Positions 52,393-61,791 of a stretch of DNA of 64,000 nt are shown one piece after another. How positions within the stretch are numbered: the first letter of the stretch is position 1; the number at the start of each line of letters is the position of its first letter. This DNA is from Limanda limanda. Taxonomy: Eukaryota; Chordata; Actinopteri; Pleuronectiformes; Pleuronectidae. The stretch lies in NCBI RefSeq assembly GCF_963576545.1, contig NC_083638.1:10300522-10364521 (forward strand), written 5' to 3'. Below the pieces are notes generated by a model that was not told where the DNA came from, did no database searches, and saw nothing but the letters and a program-made list of their open reading frames with translations. Both the position numbers and the translations under genes were made by a program.

Positions 52393-53827
52393 CAGACATC
52401 TAAACAGCTCTCTGGCTCGAATGTGGCCTCCGCTGCACGTTTCTCTCACTAAAGAATTATTTCTCACCTGCACTACTGAGGCCTCTCACATAGAATAACC
52501 CCAATTATTTCGGAAGCCTAACTCGTGCATCAACAGACGCCAACTTTTTTTAAAGATTGAATTTCGGAAACTCGTTTTTTTTTCTTCCTGAACAAAATAT
52601 GCCGTTTTTTCAAAGAACTCCATCACAGCTGTAAACACTATCTGTGATGACAATATCCTCAGAGTGAAGAGAATCGTTTCTCAGCAGGAATCTGCTGTTC
52701 AAACATCACGTTCCAGAAACTTCAATATTCTCTCGGAGAGGCTTTTGAAAAGGTGACAGCGTTTCCACAAATCCAAGCGACAACACAGCAAATCATATTC
52801 TTTATTCAGACGTAAAAACATACACAATAAAAATGTCATGTGTTGATTACCATAAAAGGGAATAATAACCAACTCCACCTTAACGCTGTGCCATTGGCTC
52901 CAGCCTTCATCCATGTTTGCTCCCCCACCTCTCCCCCCCGGCTGAGTAACTGCACTAAAAGTTGTGACACAGACTGTTTAAATTTTCTGGCGCCGGCTCC
53001 TCGGACCTTGCTCAAGTTAGAAAATACATAAATTACCTGTTTGACCTTGTACTTTAATGGACATGAAAGATAAATATATTTGTTCCTTGTATTATTCATG
53101 AGGCCAATTCAACCGCACGAACAAGTCAATAAGTCAGCGTGAGAATCAAACCAAGGTGAGGAGCGTGATTGACTGCGGCTGGTATATGGGGAATCATAAA
53201 GCCTTAGGTTTGGACACTTCCCCGAGGCTCTCTCTCTCTCTCTTCGACGGGAGATATAGTCGGAAGTGCACCACGAGACGTAGAGCATATATTAGCATAC
53301 TACATAATTCATCGCTTGTCAGTAATTTGACTGGCAGAAACATTAGCTGCATCCAGGTCAAAACAGACTAAATAAGGAGCTAACAAACCTGAGAGACGGC
53401 TGGATTTGGAATTAGGAGAGTAGCGGTTGGTGCGTTGGTGGTTTTAGACCCTTGGGACGTTTGAGACAAGGTCACACGACATTTAATCACAGCAAATACC
53501 AATAATAACAAAAATAATGATAATTCGAGCCTAAGCTATACATCGGTTGTGCGATAACAAAAAAAACTTCCGTTATTTAAGGCTTATGGTTAAACTCTGG
53601 GATATCAAGACGGAATTTCTTCGTTGTGAGGGTTTGATAACATGTTTGAAATCAATTCTTAAATTTAAAAAAATATAAAATATAAATGATATATATAATA
53701 TAAAATATAAATTCAAATATATATTGGCCTGTGGAAATTGCGATTAAACACAGAAGGCAATTTCCTCATGTTTGGAACACAAGTGTGTGTCCCGTTTATT
53801 AACATCACATCAATGAATACAAAATGG
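52393..53827. other. Intergenic, ending in an AT-rich tract
   Basis: No gene. 53660-53725 is a low-complexity run of AAATATAAA-type words just before the ZNF143/CRE-like array. Confidence 0.55.
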
Positions 53828-53921
53828 CGTTAAGTAACCCAGCATGCATTGGGATCCGACGTCATCACGTTACCCAGCATGCATTGGGATCGACGTCATC
53901 ACCCACGTAGGATACTTAACG
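53828..53921 (+). promoter_or_regulatory. Tandem ZNF143/THAP11-type cores with GACGTC boxes, framed by an inverted repeat
   Basis: Two near-identical units (53838-53868 and 53873-53902, period 35) each contain CCCAGCATGC, the invariant half of the ZNF143/THAP11 site. Each is followed by GACGTCATCAC, a CRE-like box. A third GACGTC lies at 53923-53928. The pair is framed by CGTTAAGTA (53828-53836) and its reverse complement TACTTAACG (53913-53921). The ACTACAA half of the full ZNF143 site is absent. It could be regulatory DNA or the end of a small transposon. Confidence 0.5.
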
Positions 53922-54039
53922 GGACGTCGTTCCCGGCACAGTCGTACTTATGCCTAACCCATTAATTAAATAACTGTGTGAAAAAACAGTGTGCAGAACT
54001 ATACTAAGAACGGGATAGAATTATGTGAGTCCCATTCAC

Positions 54040-54098
54040 TACAGGCCGATATTTCTGTATCTGAAACTTTTACTCCCTAATATCAGTATCTGCCTCCA
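54040..54098 (+). repeat. Fragment of the ATATCGGTATCGGC-type repeat
   Basis: AGGCCGATATTTCTGTATC and CCCTAATATCAGTATCTGCC match the family seen at 15530-15625. Confidence 0.45.
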
Positions 54099-54514
54099 CA
54101 ATGGCGCAATGAATGTGATTTTACACATAAGTGCAGTTACTTTACACAACCGTTTCTATCTTCAGAGGTTTGACAGATATGGTGAAACTTTTATTTAAAG
54201 TGCACTTTCTGTCCAGCACTTCCAATCCCAGCCCAGTTGTCCCTGTACTGACCCGCACGAAGGCCTCCGAGACCTGGCCACGACCAAATCAAACCATAAT
54301 TCTTGCTCTGCGGGAAAAAAAAAAAGCCCTGACACACACTTACACACCGGCGTCCTCGCAGTGAGCGAGTAAAAGCAAGTCATGAGCTCCTAATAACTGC
54401 AGCCGAACCAGCGGAGGAGGAAAATGTTCCTCCGCTGCCACTGTACAGAGTTATGTTGTCACTTTATCCTCCACATCAACGTGTCAGACTTTAAACTGAA
54501 GTGACACATCGCTG

Positions 54515-54535
54515 CTCTCTCTCTCTCTCTCTCTC
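54515..54535 (+). repeat. (CT)n microsatellite
   Basis: Ten or so CT units end in CAGCAG. A similar tract with the same ending is at 54938-54962. Confidence 0.9.
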
Positions 54536-54889
54536 AGCAGAGGACAGTGACGGCTGGATCCATGGGGCACAGGGGTCGCCACCAGGTTGGCCTGTGCTAA
54601 TGGACTGCTGACCAGGCACAAAGCCCAGGCTCTCAGGAGACATCTGCCGCCTACTTCTCACCCCAACGGTGTCGCCCACATGTCCTCTGCAGCATCGCCG
54701 TCCTCGCCATTTGCAATCGCTCTCGCCGCCGAGTCACTCTCCTTCTCATTGTGCCGTTTATTCTGTGATCTCTCTTCTCTGGATTAGTTGTCGTACAAGC
54801 GTGAACCTTCCGACTGAGACATGTGGGAGCTGGAGGTGAGGAAGATGAGGGGCCACAGCAGAAGAGATCCAGGCATTTGTGAAGGTCCA

Positions 54890-54902
54890 CCTCTAGATGG
54901 CA
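54890..54902 (+). promoter_or_regulatory. CTCF-like site upstream of pcdh9
   Basis: The 13 bases from 54890 match CCASYAGRKGGCR with one mismatch (T at the third position). This is motif inspection only. A single-mismatch core is expected by chance at some rate. Confidence 0.3.
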
Positions 54903-54937
54903 GTGTTCACCACGACCTGCCCGGGGATACTCAGCAG

Positions 54938-54962
54938 CTCCTCTCTCTCTCTCTCTCTCTCT
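54938..54962 (+). repeat. (CT)n microsatellite
   Basis: About twelve CT units lead into CCCTCAGCAGCTGCAG. The tract plus CAG imitates a splice acceptor. Confidence 0.9.
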
Positions 54963-55319
54963 CCCTCAGCAGCTGCAGCACAGACAGAGCATGGGGATGA
55001 AATTGAGGGTTATCTACAGCATGGAAATTAAGTAATGATTGGATGGCAGTGTAAATGACGGCTGGATCCGTGGCTCTGATTCCCTACGTTTTATTAGAGC
55101 TGCTGTTTTTCTCGTCACCTCTTGTCACTCCCGACTTGCCGTTCTATCGGTGGGAGGTCGAACTCCGGGTTGCAGGGATCAGCCTCCTCCTCCTCCAGCT
55201 GCTGATCTGAAACTTGTCAAATCAGGCTCGTGTGCAGGGTTCTTTTCCCAAAGTCTCATCACAGCCTCTTCAGATCATCACAGATCTGGAAACTTTAACA
55301 CCAGAAAGAAAAGAAAGAA

Positions 55320-55341
55320 AGAGAGAGAGAGAGAGAGAGAG
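55320..55341 (+). repeat. (GA)n microsatellite after GAAA units
   Basis: GAAA repeats pass into a GA run upstream of the pcdh9 promoter. Confidence 0.9.
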
Positions 55342-55818
55342 GCAGTTTTCACCCATTACGCACCACACGCTTCTGGATGCTGCTGCACGGCTCTGAAGGC
55401 TGGGGGTAACTGTCAAGGTTATTTCTCATAGGGACAAATACAGGTTTCCACGTAGGGGAGGACGGAGAGAGAATGTGACCCCCCCCTCTTTCCCTCCCCC
55501 TCTCTCCCCCCTTTCTCCCCTGTGCCAACACCGGGTTCTCTGTGCGCAATTTTTAAGCACTCGCAAACAAGCCTATGTATATGTATATTTACTCTTGGCT
55601 AAAATGAGTTTGCTGTGAGTCTCTTCCATCTCGGATGAGCCTGAGGGCTTCTTGGTGCCCCCCCACCCCCCTCACCCCCCCAATTAGCGCAGCCACCTGA
55701 CCAGAGACTAACAGGTTGGCTCTTTGCGTCAGAGCCGGATCACTCGCACTGTCCAAAAAAAAAGCTAGAGGACAGCGACTCCTCTTTTTTTAAATTTTTT
55801 GTGTTTTCATTATCACCC

Positions 55819-55819
<1 letters not shown>

Positions 55820-55890
<71 letters not shown>

Positions 55891-55891
55891 C
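55820..55891 (+). repeat. (ATC)24 trinucleotide microsatellite upstream of pcdh9
   Basis: An essentially perfect run of about 24 ATC units (CAT/TCA in other frames) lies about 150 bases before the CCAAT/GC-box cluster. It produces artefactual poly-His, poly-Ser and poly-Asp frames on the two strands. A pure run of this length is expected to vary in length between individuals. Confidence 0.95.
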
Positions 55892-56035
55892 CCCTACCCC
55901 CCTCATACCCTCCACCCAGCCTCGGGTTTTTCTGTGTGTGTCTCTCTGCAGCCTGCAGCATCTTCGCAGAGCATCTCACCGCGGACTGCTGCACCCCCCC
56001 CACACCTCCCTCCCTCCCCCATCGGTGCGGCATTA

Positions 56036-56113
56036 AGTGACGTGACTGCGGCCCAATCGCGGGTTGCCTGCTCGGCTCGTCATTGGACGCCACTGGGAGC
56101 GAGGGGGGCGGCG
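56036..56113 (+). promoter_or_regulatory. pcdh9: pcdh9 core promoter region: CRE-like, two CCAAT boxes, GC box
   Basis: Within 80 bases are TGACGTGA (56038-56045, one base from a CRE), CCAAT (56053-56057), ATTGG (56082-56086, an inverted CCAAT) and GGGGCGG (56105-56111). The two CCAAT boxes face each other about 29 bases apart, close to the 30-ish spacing often seen for paired NF-Y sites. The surrounding DNA is CpG-rich, unlike the desert upstream. No TATA box is evident. I infer a CpG-type promoter with start sites just downstream. Confidence 0.6.
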
Positions 56114-56459
56114 TCCGATGACGAGGGTCGGCCGGGCAGCAGGAGGAGCAGGAGGAGGAGGAGGAGGAGGAGAGGAGGAGGAGAGGAGGGAGAGGGGGGG
56201 TGCACTTCTCCATCCCTCCTATGGGTGAGCGGAGAGTTAGTGCAAAAGACATTCTGCTCCGGGAGTCAGAGCGAGAGGAGGCACAGGACGCAGCGCATCC
56301 TTCTGATTCCATCCAAAGAGATTTCACCCCTTCTTCTTCTTCTTTTTTTTCCTCTTCTTTTTTTTGAAGGGGTTGTCATTTTGCAGTTTAAATGCCCTCC
56401 TGGTCTTTTCTTTAACCTTGTGCCTGCCTCGGCCGACGGGAGCTGTGTGAACTTGAGAC

Positions 56460-56519
56460 ATGGAGCCGGGACGCGAGTGTCTCCGCTTTGCCTTCAGCTC
56501 GTCCGTGTCCTCACCTTAA
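56460..56519 (+). promoter_or_regulatory. Upstream ORF 1 in the pcdh9 leader (19 codons)
   Basis: An ATG with G at -3 and G at +4 opens a 19-codon frame ending at TAA 56517-56519. A good start context and placement in the presumed leader suggest it could intercept scanning ribosomes. It shows no similarity to a known peptide. Confidence 0.35.
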
Positions 56520-56614
56520 ACAGGTAGCCCGGGACCCAGAGGACAGAGGACAGAGGACAGGGACAGAGACAGGACAGAAGACAGATAAAAACAAACCGGG
56601 ACGTGTAACGGGAG

Positions 56615-56668
56615 ATGGGCATTGATTTTCGGGACTCGCTCCTAATGGAAGACACCGCAAACCACTGA
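56615..56668 (+). promoter_or_regulatory. Upstream ORF 2 in the pcdh9 leader (17 codons)
   Basis: The ATG has G at -3 and G at +4, and the frame stops at TGA 56666-56668. It ends well before the main start, so reinitiation or leaky scanning would be needed to reach pcdh9. Confidence 0.35.
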
Positions 56669-56761
56669 CCACCTGGCTGCTGCTGTCTGCTTGGAAAGAG
56701 CTCGACCATCGCAAAACCACCGCAGGTCGCACAATTAGATCCCGGCCATTCCTGAAGTTCG

Positions 56762-56836
56762 ATGGGGGGAGAGGAACTGCGACATATGAAGCCTCTGATT
56801 TACCCCAGTTTGTGCGACCAGCCGGTTTTCACCTGA
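56762..56836 (+). promoter_or_regulatory. Upstream ORF 3 in the pcdh9 leader (24 codons)
   Basis: The ATG has T at -3 (weak) and G at +4, and the frame stops at TGA 56834-56836. A second in-frame ATG lies inside it. Confidence 0.3.
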
Positions 56837-56935
56837 AACCTTGAAATCACTCGTCTCTCTCTTTTCCCTGGACCCAGATCTGACTGAGGAGAGAGAGGAT
56901 ATCTTTTTACCAGAATAAGCTCGCAGCCGCACAGG

Positions 56936-56955
56936 ATGAGAAGACTATGAGCTGA
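56936..56955 (+). promoter_or_regulatory. Two overlapping minimal upstream ORFs in the pcdh9 leader
   Basis: ATG at 56936 gives four codons then TGA (56948-56950). ATG at 56947 gives two codons then TGA (56953-56955). They overlap in different frames just before the candidate donor. Confidence 0.25.
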
Positions 56956-57006
56956 CTCACTCCAGTTTTTTTTTCTTCTTCTTCGCCTGAGCTGGAACGG
57001 ATTTGG

Positions 57007-57431
57007 GTATGTAAGATAAGAATAGGTTTCTCAAATCACAGCAGACAAAAAATGTACAAATCTGACTGAGCTCATTTTGTAGGATTCATTCATTCACTCA
57101 TTCGTGTGTTCATCCGTTTAGGAGCCGACACGCACAGACCCCGGCATCTTTAAATTTGGCAATTTTAAGTGTTAAAATTAATAAGACTGTGCAATGTGCT
57201 GTGAAGTTTTGTGGCCACGGGCTTTTGGAAGCGCTGGAAATAATTAGTGACCATAATATGTGGAGGCATTAGAAATGGGGCGAAAAGACATGAAGGGCTG
57301 CTGCAATGTTTTTTGTTGAATTTCTCTTTAATGGATTGTTGATTAAGGCCTATGTCCAGATTATAATAAAAAATATATATATATCAGTGTTGACCTTACA
57401 CCTAATTATGAGCAGTTGGTTTTTTTGTTAG
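57007..57431 (+). other. pcdh9: Candidate short intron in the pcdh9 5' UTR
   Basis: The candidate donor at 57007 (or 57011) is followed by about 420 bases without coding signal. A T-rich tract then ends in GTTAG at 57427-57431, a good acceptor. A second, weaker acceptor (TTCGTAG) ends at 57498. If the first is used, the coding exon starts with 181 bases of 5' UTR that contain no ATG, so the pcdh9 start is the first ATG of that exon. The interval is AT-rich with a short AT dinucleotide run near 57372. Confidence 0.4.
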
Positions 57432-57612
57432 TCAAATTGAATTACTGTGCATAGTGTGGCTATTTCACTGAAGAGCAACTCCTGTGGTGTATTCGTAGGT
57501 TTGTCTGTGGAGGATTCCTGTCGTCACATCCAAGGAGTCGCTGCCTGTAACGTCGGCTGCATAGAAAAGAAACTCCCGAGCTGTGCAGCCTGGAAGCACA
57601 TTTCACACCGTC
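57432..57612 (+). other. pcdh9: 5' UTR part of the pcdh9 coding exon
   Basis: No ATG occurs between the better acceptor and the start codon, and an in-frame TAG lies at 57562-57564. The GTG at 57583 that opens the longer frame is not a plausible start and is not part of the conserved protein. If the 57498 acceptor is used instead, this UTR begins at 57499. Confidence 0.5.
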
Positions 57613-60600
57613 ATGGATCTAAAAGACTATTACCTGTTGGGCACCCTGCTCGCCTGCATATGGCTCGATCCTTCGATAGCCCAAGAGTTGATCTACCCCA
57701 TCAGAGAGGAGTTGCAGGAAAATGTCCTGATTGGAAACATACCAAAGGACCTAAACATATCCCACACAAACGCTGCCACTGGAACAAGTGCTAATCTGGT
57801 CTACCGGCTCGTCTCCAAAGCGGGAGACAACCCCCTGGTCCGCGTTCTGAGCAGCACCGGCGAGATTTTCACCACATCCAACCGAATCGACCGGGAGAAG
57901 TTGTGCCCCGGCCCCTCGTTTGAGGACAGCGAGTGCTCCTTTGAAATTGAAGTGGTCATCCTGCCTAATGATTATTTCCGGCTGATTAAGATCAAAATAG
58001 TCGTCAAAGACACGAATGATAACGCCCCCATGTTCCCGTCCCCTGTGATCAACATCTCTATCCCCGAGAACACGCTCATTAACAGCCGCTTTGCTATTCC
58101 CTCTGCCACTGACCCAGACACTGGCCCCAACAGCGTGCACAAGTATGAGCTGATCAACGGGCAGAGTGCTTTCGGCTTAGACATAGTGGAAACGCCTGAG
58201 GGGGAGAAGTGGCCCCAGCTGATTGTGCAGCAGAATCTGGACAGAGAGCAGAAGGACACATACGTGATGAAGATCAAGGTGGAGGACGGTGGCAGTCCGC
58301 AGAAATCCAGCACTGCCATTCTGCAAGTGACAGTCACGGATGTCAACGATAACCGACCGGTGTTTAAAGAGAACCAGATAGACGTGCACATACCGGAGAA
58401 CTCTGCCATCGGCACGTCTGTGGTGCAGCTCCTGGCCACGGATGCAGACGTGGGAGCGAATGCGGAGATACGTTACGTGTTCGGGACTCAGGTGTCTCCT
58501 GCCACGAAAAGACTCTTTGCACTGAATACAACATCTGGCCTCATTACGGTGCAGAGACCCCTGGACAGAGAAGAAACAGCGATTCACAAGCTCTCTGTTT
58601 TAGCCAGTGACGGCAGCTCCAGTCCTGCCAGAGCCGGCGTCACCATAAATGTGACTGATGTGAATGACAATCCGCCTAATATAGACCTGAGGTACATAAT
58701 CAGTCCCATTAACGGCACTGTTTTCCTGTCGGAGAAGGATCCCATCAATACTAAGATTGCACTCATCACGGTGTCCGACAAAGACACCGACATCAACGGC
58801 AAGGTCATTTGTTTCATCGAGAAGGACGTGCCCTTCCACCTCAAAGCCGTGTACGACAACCAGTATCTGCTGGAGACGTCAGCGCTGCTGGACTACGAAG
58901 GGACCAAGGAATACAACTTTAAGATCGTGGCGTCAGACTCTGGGAAGCCGAGCCTGAATCAGACCGCCTTGGTGAGAGTGAGGCTGGAGGATGAGAATGA
59001 CAATCCGCCTATTTTTACTCAGCCAGTCATCGAGCTGGCTGTTATGGAAAACAACAAACGCGACCTGTTCCTCACCACGCTCACCGCCACGGACGAGGAC
59101 AGCGGGAAGAACGCGGAGATCGTTTATCAGCTGGGACCGAACGCATCCTTCTTCGACCTGGACCGCAAAACAGGGGTGCTGACCGCGTCCAGGGTTTTCG
59201 ACCGGGAGGACCAGGACAGGTTTCTCTTCACCATCACGGCCAGAGACAACGGGACCCCCCCTCTGCAAACGCAGGCAGCCGTCATTGTGACTGTGCTGGA
59301 TGAAAACGACAACAACCCCAAGTTCACACATAACCACTTTCAGTTTTTTGTGTCGGAGAATCTCCCTAAGTACAGCACTGTGGGGGTGATAACTGTGACG
59401 GATTCAGACGCCGGAGAAAACGCTGCCGTGTCTCTCTCCATCCTGAATGACAATGAGAACTTTATACTGGATCCTTACTCCGGGGTGATCAAATCCAACG
59501 TGTCATTCGACAGGGAGCAACAGAGCTCCTACACTTTCGATGTCAGGGCTGTGGACAGCGGCAGGCCCCCTTGCTCCTCAGCTGCCAAGGTGACCATCAA
59601 TGTCATCGACGTGAACGACAACACCCCCATCGTCATCTACCCCCCCTCCAACACGTCCTTCAAGCTCGTTCCGCTCTCCTCCATCCCGGGATCTGTGGTC
59701 GCGGAAGTGTTCGCTGTCGATGGCGATACCGGGATGAACGCAGAACTCAAATACACGATCGTGAGTGGAAACAACAAGGGTCTGTTCCGAATTGACCCCG
59801 TCACAGGGAATATTACTCTGGAGGAGAAACCAGCCGTGACTGACATAGGCTTACACAGATTAGTCGTCAATATCAGTGACCTGGGATATCCTAAATCTCT
59901 CCACACTCTGGTGCTGGTGTTTCTGTACGTCAATGACACTGTGGGCAACTCAACTCTCATATATGACCTCATCCGACGCACCATGGAGACCCCCATAGAC
60001 CGAAACATCGGGGAGAGCAGTGAAACGTATCAAAGCGGTGACTATTTAACCATCATGATAGCCTTTGTCACCGGCGCCTTTGTGGTGATCATTGTCATCT
60101 TTGTCACCGTGCTGCTGCGCTGTCGCCACGCGTCCAGGTTCAAAGCGGCACAGAGGAAAAAGCAGGGCGCCGAGTGGATGTCGCCCAACACGGAGAACAA
60201 GCAGAACAAGAAGAAGAAGCGCAAGAAAAGGAAATCCCCCAAAAGTTCCCTGCTCAACTTTGTCACCATCGAGGGGAACAAACCCGACGACCCCGCCCAC
60301 GAGCCAATCAACGGAACCATCAGCCTGCCCACCGAGCTGGAGGAGCAGGGGATTGGACGCTTTGATTGGAATGCCACGCCCACCACCACCTTCAAACCCA
60401 GCAGCCCCGACCTGGCCCGGCACTACAAGTCCGCCTCGCCACAATCGGCCTTCCACCTCAAGGCTGACACGCCGGTGTCGGTGAAGAAGCACCACGTGAT
60501 TCAGGAGCTCCCATTGGATAACACATTTGTCGGGGGCTGTGACACCCTTTCCAAGAGGTCCTCCACCAGCTCCGACCACTTCAGTGCCTCAGAGTGCAGC

Positions 60601-60648
60601 TCCCAAGGAGGGTTCAAGACGAAGGGCCCCATGCACACCAGACAGCAG
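57613..60648 (+). CDS. pcdh9: Protocadherin-9, first coding exon (signal peptide, seven cadherin repeats, TM, start of cytoplasmic tail)
   Basis: This exon encodes 1012 residues of a delta-1 protocadherin, a calcium-dependent homophilic adhesion receptor of neuronal membranes. Visible are a signal peptide (about 1-24, ending SIAQ), then seven cadherin repeats. Linkers are DTNDNAP (133-139), DVNDNRP (243-249), DVNDNPP (349-355), DENDNPP (460-466), DENDNNP (563-569) and DVNDNTP (666-672); EC7 ends near 775. A hydrophobic helix lies at about 811-834, followed by a basic KKKKRKKRK tract (866-874) and the serine-rich conserved tail region (about 960-1010). The protein matches vertebrate PCDH9 nearly residue for residue as I remember it (for example [20 protein letters not shown]), better than PCDH1, 7 or 11. 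The start is the ATG at 57613 (G at -3, G at +4). An in-frame TAG at 57562-57564 rules out extension. The exon ends in phase 0 at CAG|GTAAAA. The RRVTF motif (CM3) of the family must lie in a later exon outside the window. Confidence 0.96.
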
Positions 60649-60654
60649 GTAAAA
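60649..60654 (+). other. pcdh9: Splice donor at the end of the pcdh9 coding exon
   Basis: The junction reads CAG|GTAAAA, close to the CAG|GTRAGT consensus. It lies where homology to PCDH9 stops: upstream is the conserved HTRQ region and downstream is unrelated sequence. It ends the exon in phase 0. Confidence 0.88.
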
Positions 60655-60711
60655 GAGCACTTTTACTGGTCTATAAGTACTGCCTATAACTGCCCTGTTC
60701 CACAGTGCTAA
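60649..60711 (+). other. pcdh9: Possible read-through alternative C-terminus of pcdh9
   Basis: If the donor at 60649 is not used, the frame continues for 20 codons (starting VKEHFYW, ending CPVPQC) to a TAA at 60709-60711. This would give a 1032-residue short-tail isoform lacking the RRVTF motif. Short isoforms made by retaining intron sequence after the large exon are known among delta-1 protocadherins. Whether this one is made cannot be told from sequence. Confidence 0.3.
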
Positions 60712-61678
60712 AGTGCCAGTCTAGATTAGAGACTCGCTCTAAGTTACTGTGAAGCAGCTGAGAAAAAAAAAGTACAGGAGACAAACTGCTTCAGCAAGTT
60801 CCACTGTTTCTCAAATTCTAAGTAAAAAAAAAGAGGAAGAGTTACTTGAACCACTGCTAAGTAAAGGAGATGATTATGGACTCAACAATCACATGCATAA
60901 TTTGGGGAGGGGGGGTGGGGGTAATTATAGACTGATGTCTTGTCATTCATTTATATATTTAATTCATATTTAACAAAAATGCAAGTTGGTGAGTGATTGC
61001 CTTGCCTTACTTTGTCTATTCAGCAACCAGGTTAGAGCACTGGTTAAAGTGTACCACCATAACATTAAGTGTGACTCAATGTTCTCTGTGAAAGAAACAT
61101 TTTTTTCTTGCCTATCTACTCAGATCACTGTTTTCATCGTGGTTAACGCCGCACACATTCTCCCAGAAAAAAATCAAAAAAAATCAAAAAACAAACAGAA
61201 TAGCTGACCTTTCACCTCTCTCCTCATAAATCTCCTGAGTGTATTCATGTTTTATTTTAAATTTTTACGTTTCCTCGTTTTTTTGGTGTGACTTGTAACG
61301 ATCACAAAAAAGAAAAAAAAGACCTTGTAACCTTTTCATCTCCTGCAGCAATAATTACATTCGATAATTAGTCCTCGGTGGTGGTGTTGTGAATGTCACA
61401 GTCGGCTTTGCTACATCGTCTGGGCTGGAATGAAATGCCTCCTCTCAAAGCACACCAGCGAACTGAGTGAAGCTCGTCTGCAACTTGATACACATCCAAT
61501 TCAAAAAGGATTAGCCAATAATGAGCCTCAAATTTCAACATAATCCATGCTGATTTTTTTATTTTTTCTATCAAAGCCTTATTAATTTTGCTGCTAATAA
61601 AGCACCGCTACACAACACACAGCTCCCATCTAATGGGACACATGTGGACAGATTCCAGGGAGCGGCAGAGAAGATGGG

Positions 61679-61707
61679 GGAGAGAGAGAGAGAGAGAGAG
61701 AGAGAGG
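61679..61707 (+). repeat. (GA)n microsatellite in the pcdh9 intron
   Basis: About 13 GA units lie about 70 bases before the CTCF-like site at 61779. Confidence 0.9.
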
Positions 61708-61778
61708 GCTGAGGGAGAAAAGGGGGGCAGAGTGAGAGCGTCGTCAGTGGGTCAGGCTCGATGGGTGGTGGTACTGAA

Positions 61779-61791
61779 CCTGTAGGTGGCA
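61779..61791 (+). promoter_or_regulatory. CTCF-like site in the intron after the pcdh9 coding exon
   Basis: CCTGTAGGTGGCA matches CCASYAGRKGGCR with one mismatch, in the same orientation as the site at 54890. Together the two flank the promoter and first coding exon. Confidence 0.3.

Larger units (their letters stand above)
53929..55819. other. pcdh9 upstream region with CT/GA tracts
   Basis: Composition becomes more GC- and pyrimidine-rich than the desert. It holds the CT and GA tracts, the CTCF-like site and two copies of TGACGGCTGGATCC (54548-54561 and 55056-55069). No coding frame is supported. Confidence 0.5.
56230..57006 (+). other. pcdh9: Likely 5' leader (non-coding first exon) of pcdh9
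   Basis: This stretch sits between the CCAAT/GC-box region and a donor-like sequence, TTTGG|GTATGTAAG. PCDH9 genes are generally reported with a non-coding first exon before the large coding exon. The donor is either GT at 57007-57008 or GT at 57011-57012 (GTAAGA, with a poorer -1 base). The 5' boundary is not visible and could be anywhere from about 55.9 to 56.4 kb. The leader contains purine-rich and T-rich tracts and several upstream ORFs. Confidence 0.5.

Noticed and set aside
55740..56527. Long frames with poly-His, poly-Ser (+) and poly-Asp (-)
   Set aside because: They are translations of the (ATC)24 microsatellite and GC-rich promoter DNA. They have no domain, and they lie where the promoter and leader are expected.
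57583..57612. N-terminal extension of pcdh9 from GTG at 57583
   Set aside because: GTG is not a plausible start here. The ATG at 57613 has a good context and aligns with the vertebrate PCDH9 start, and a signal peptide begins there.
57751..60579. Open frames of 60-177 codons on the - strand and in other + frames inside the pcdh9 exon
   Set aside because: They are shadows of the strongly coding frame in GC-rich sequence and have no domain of their own.
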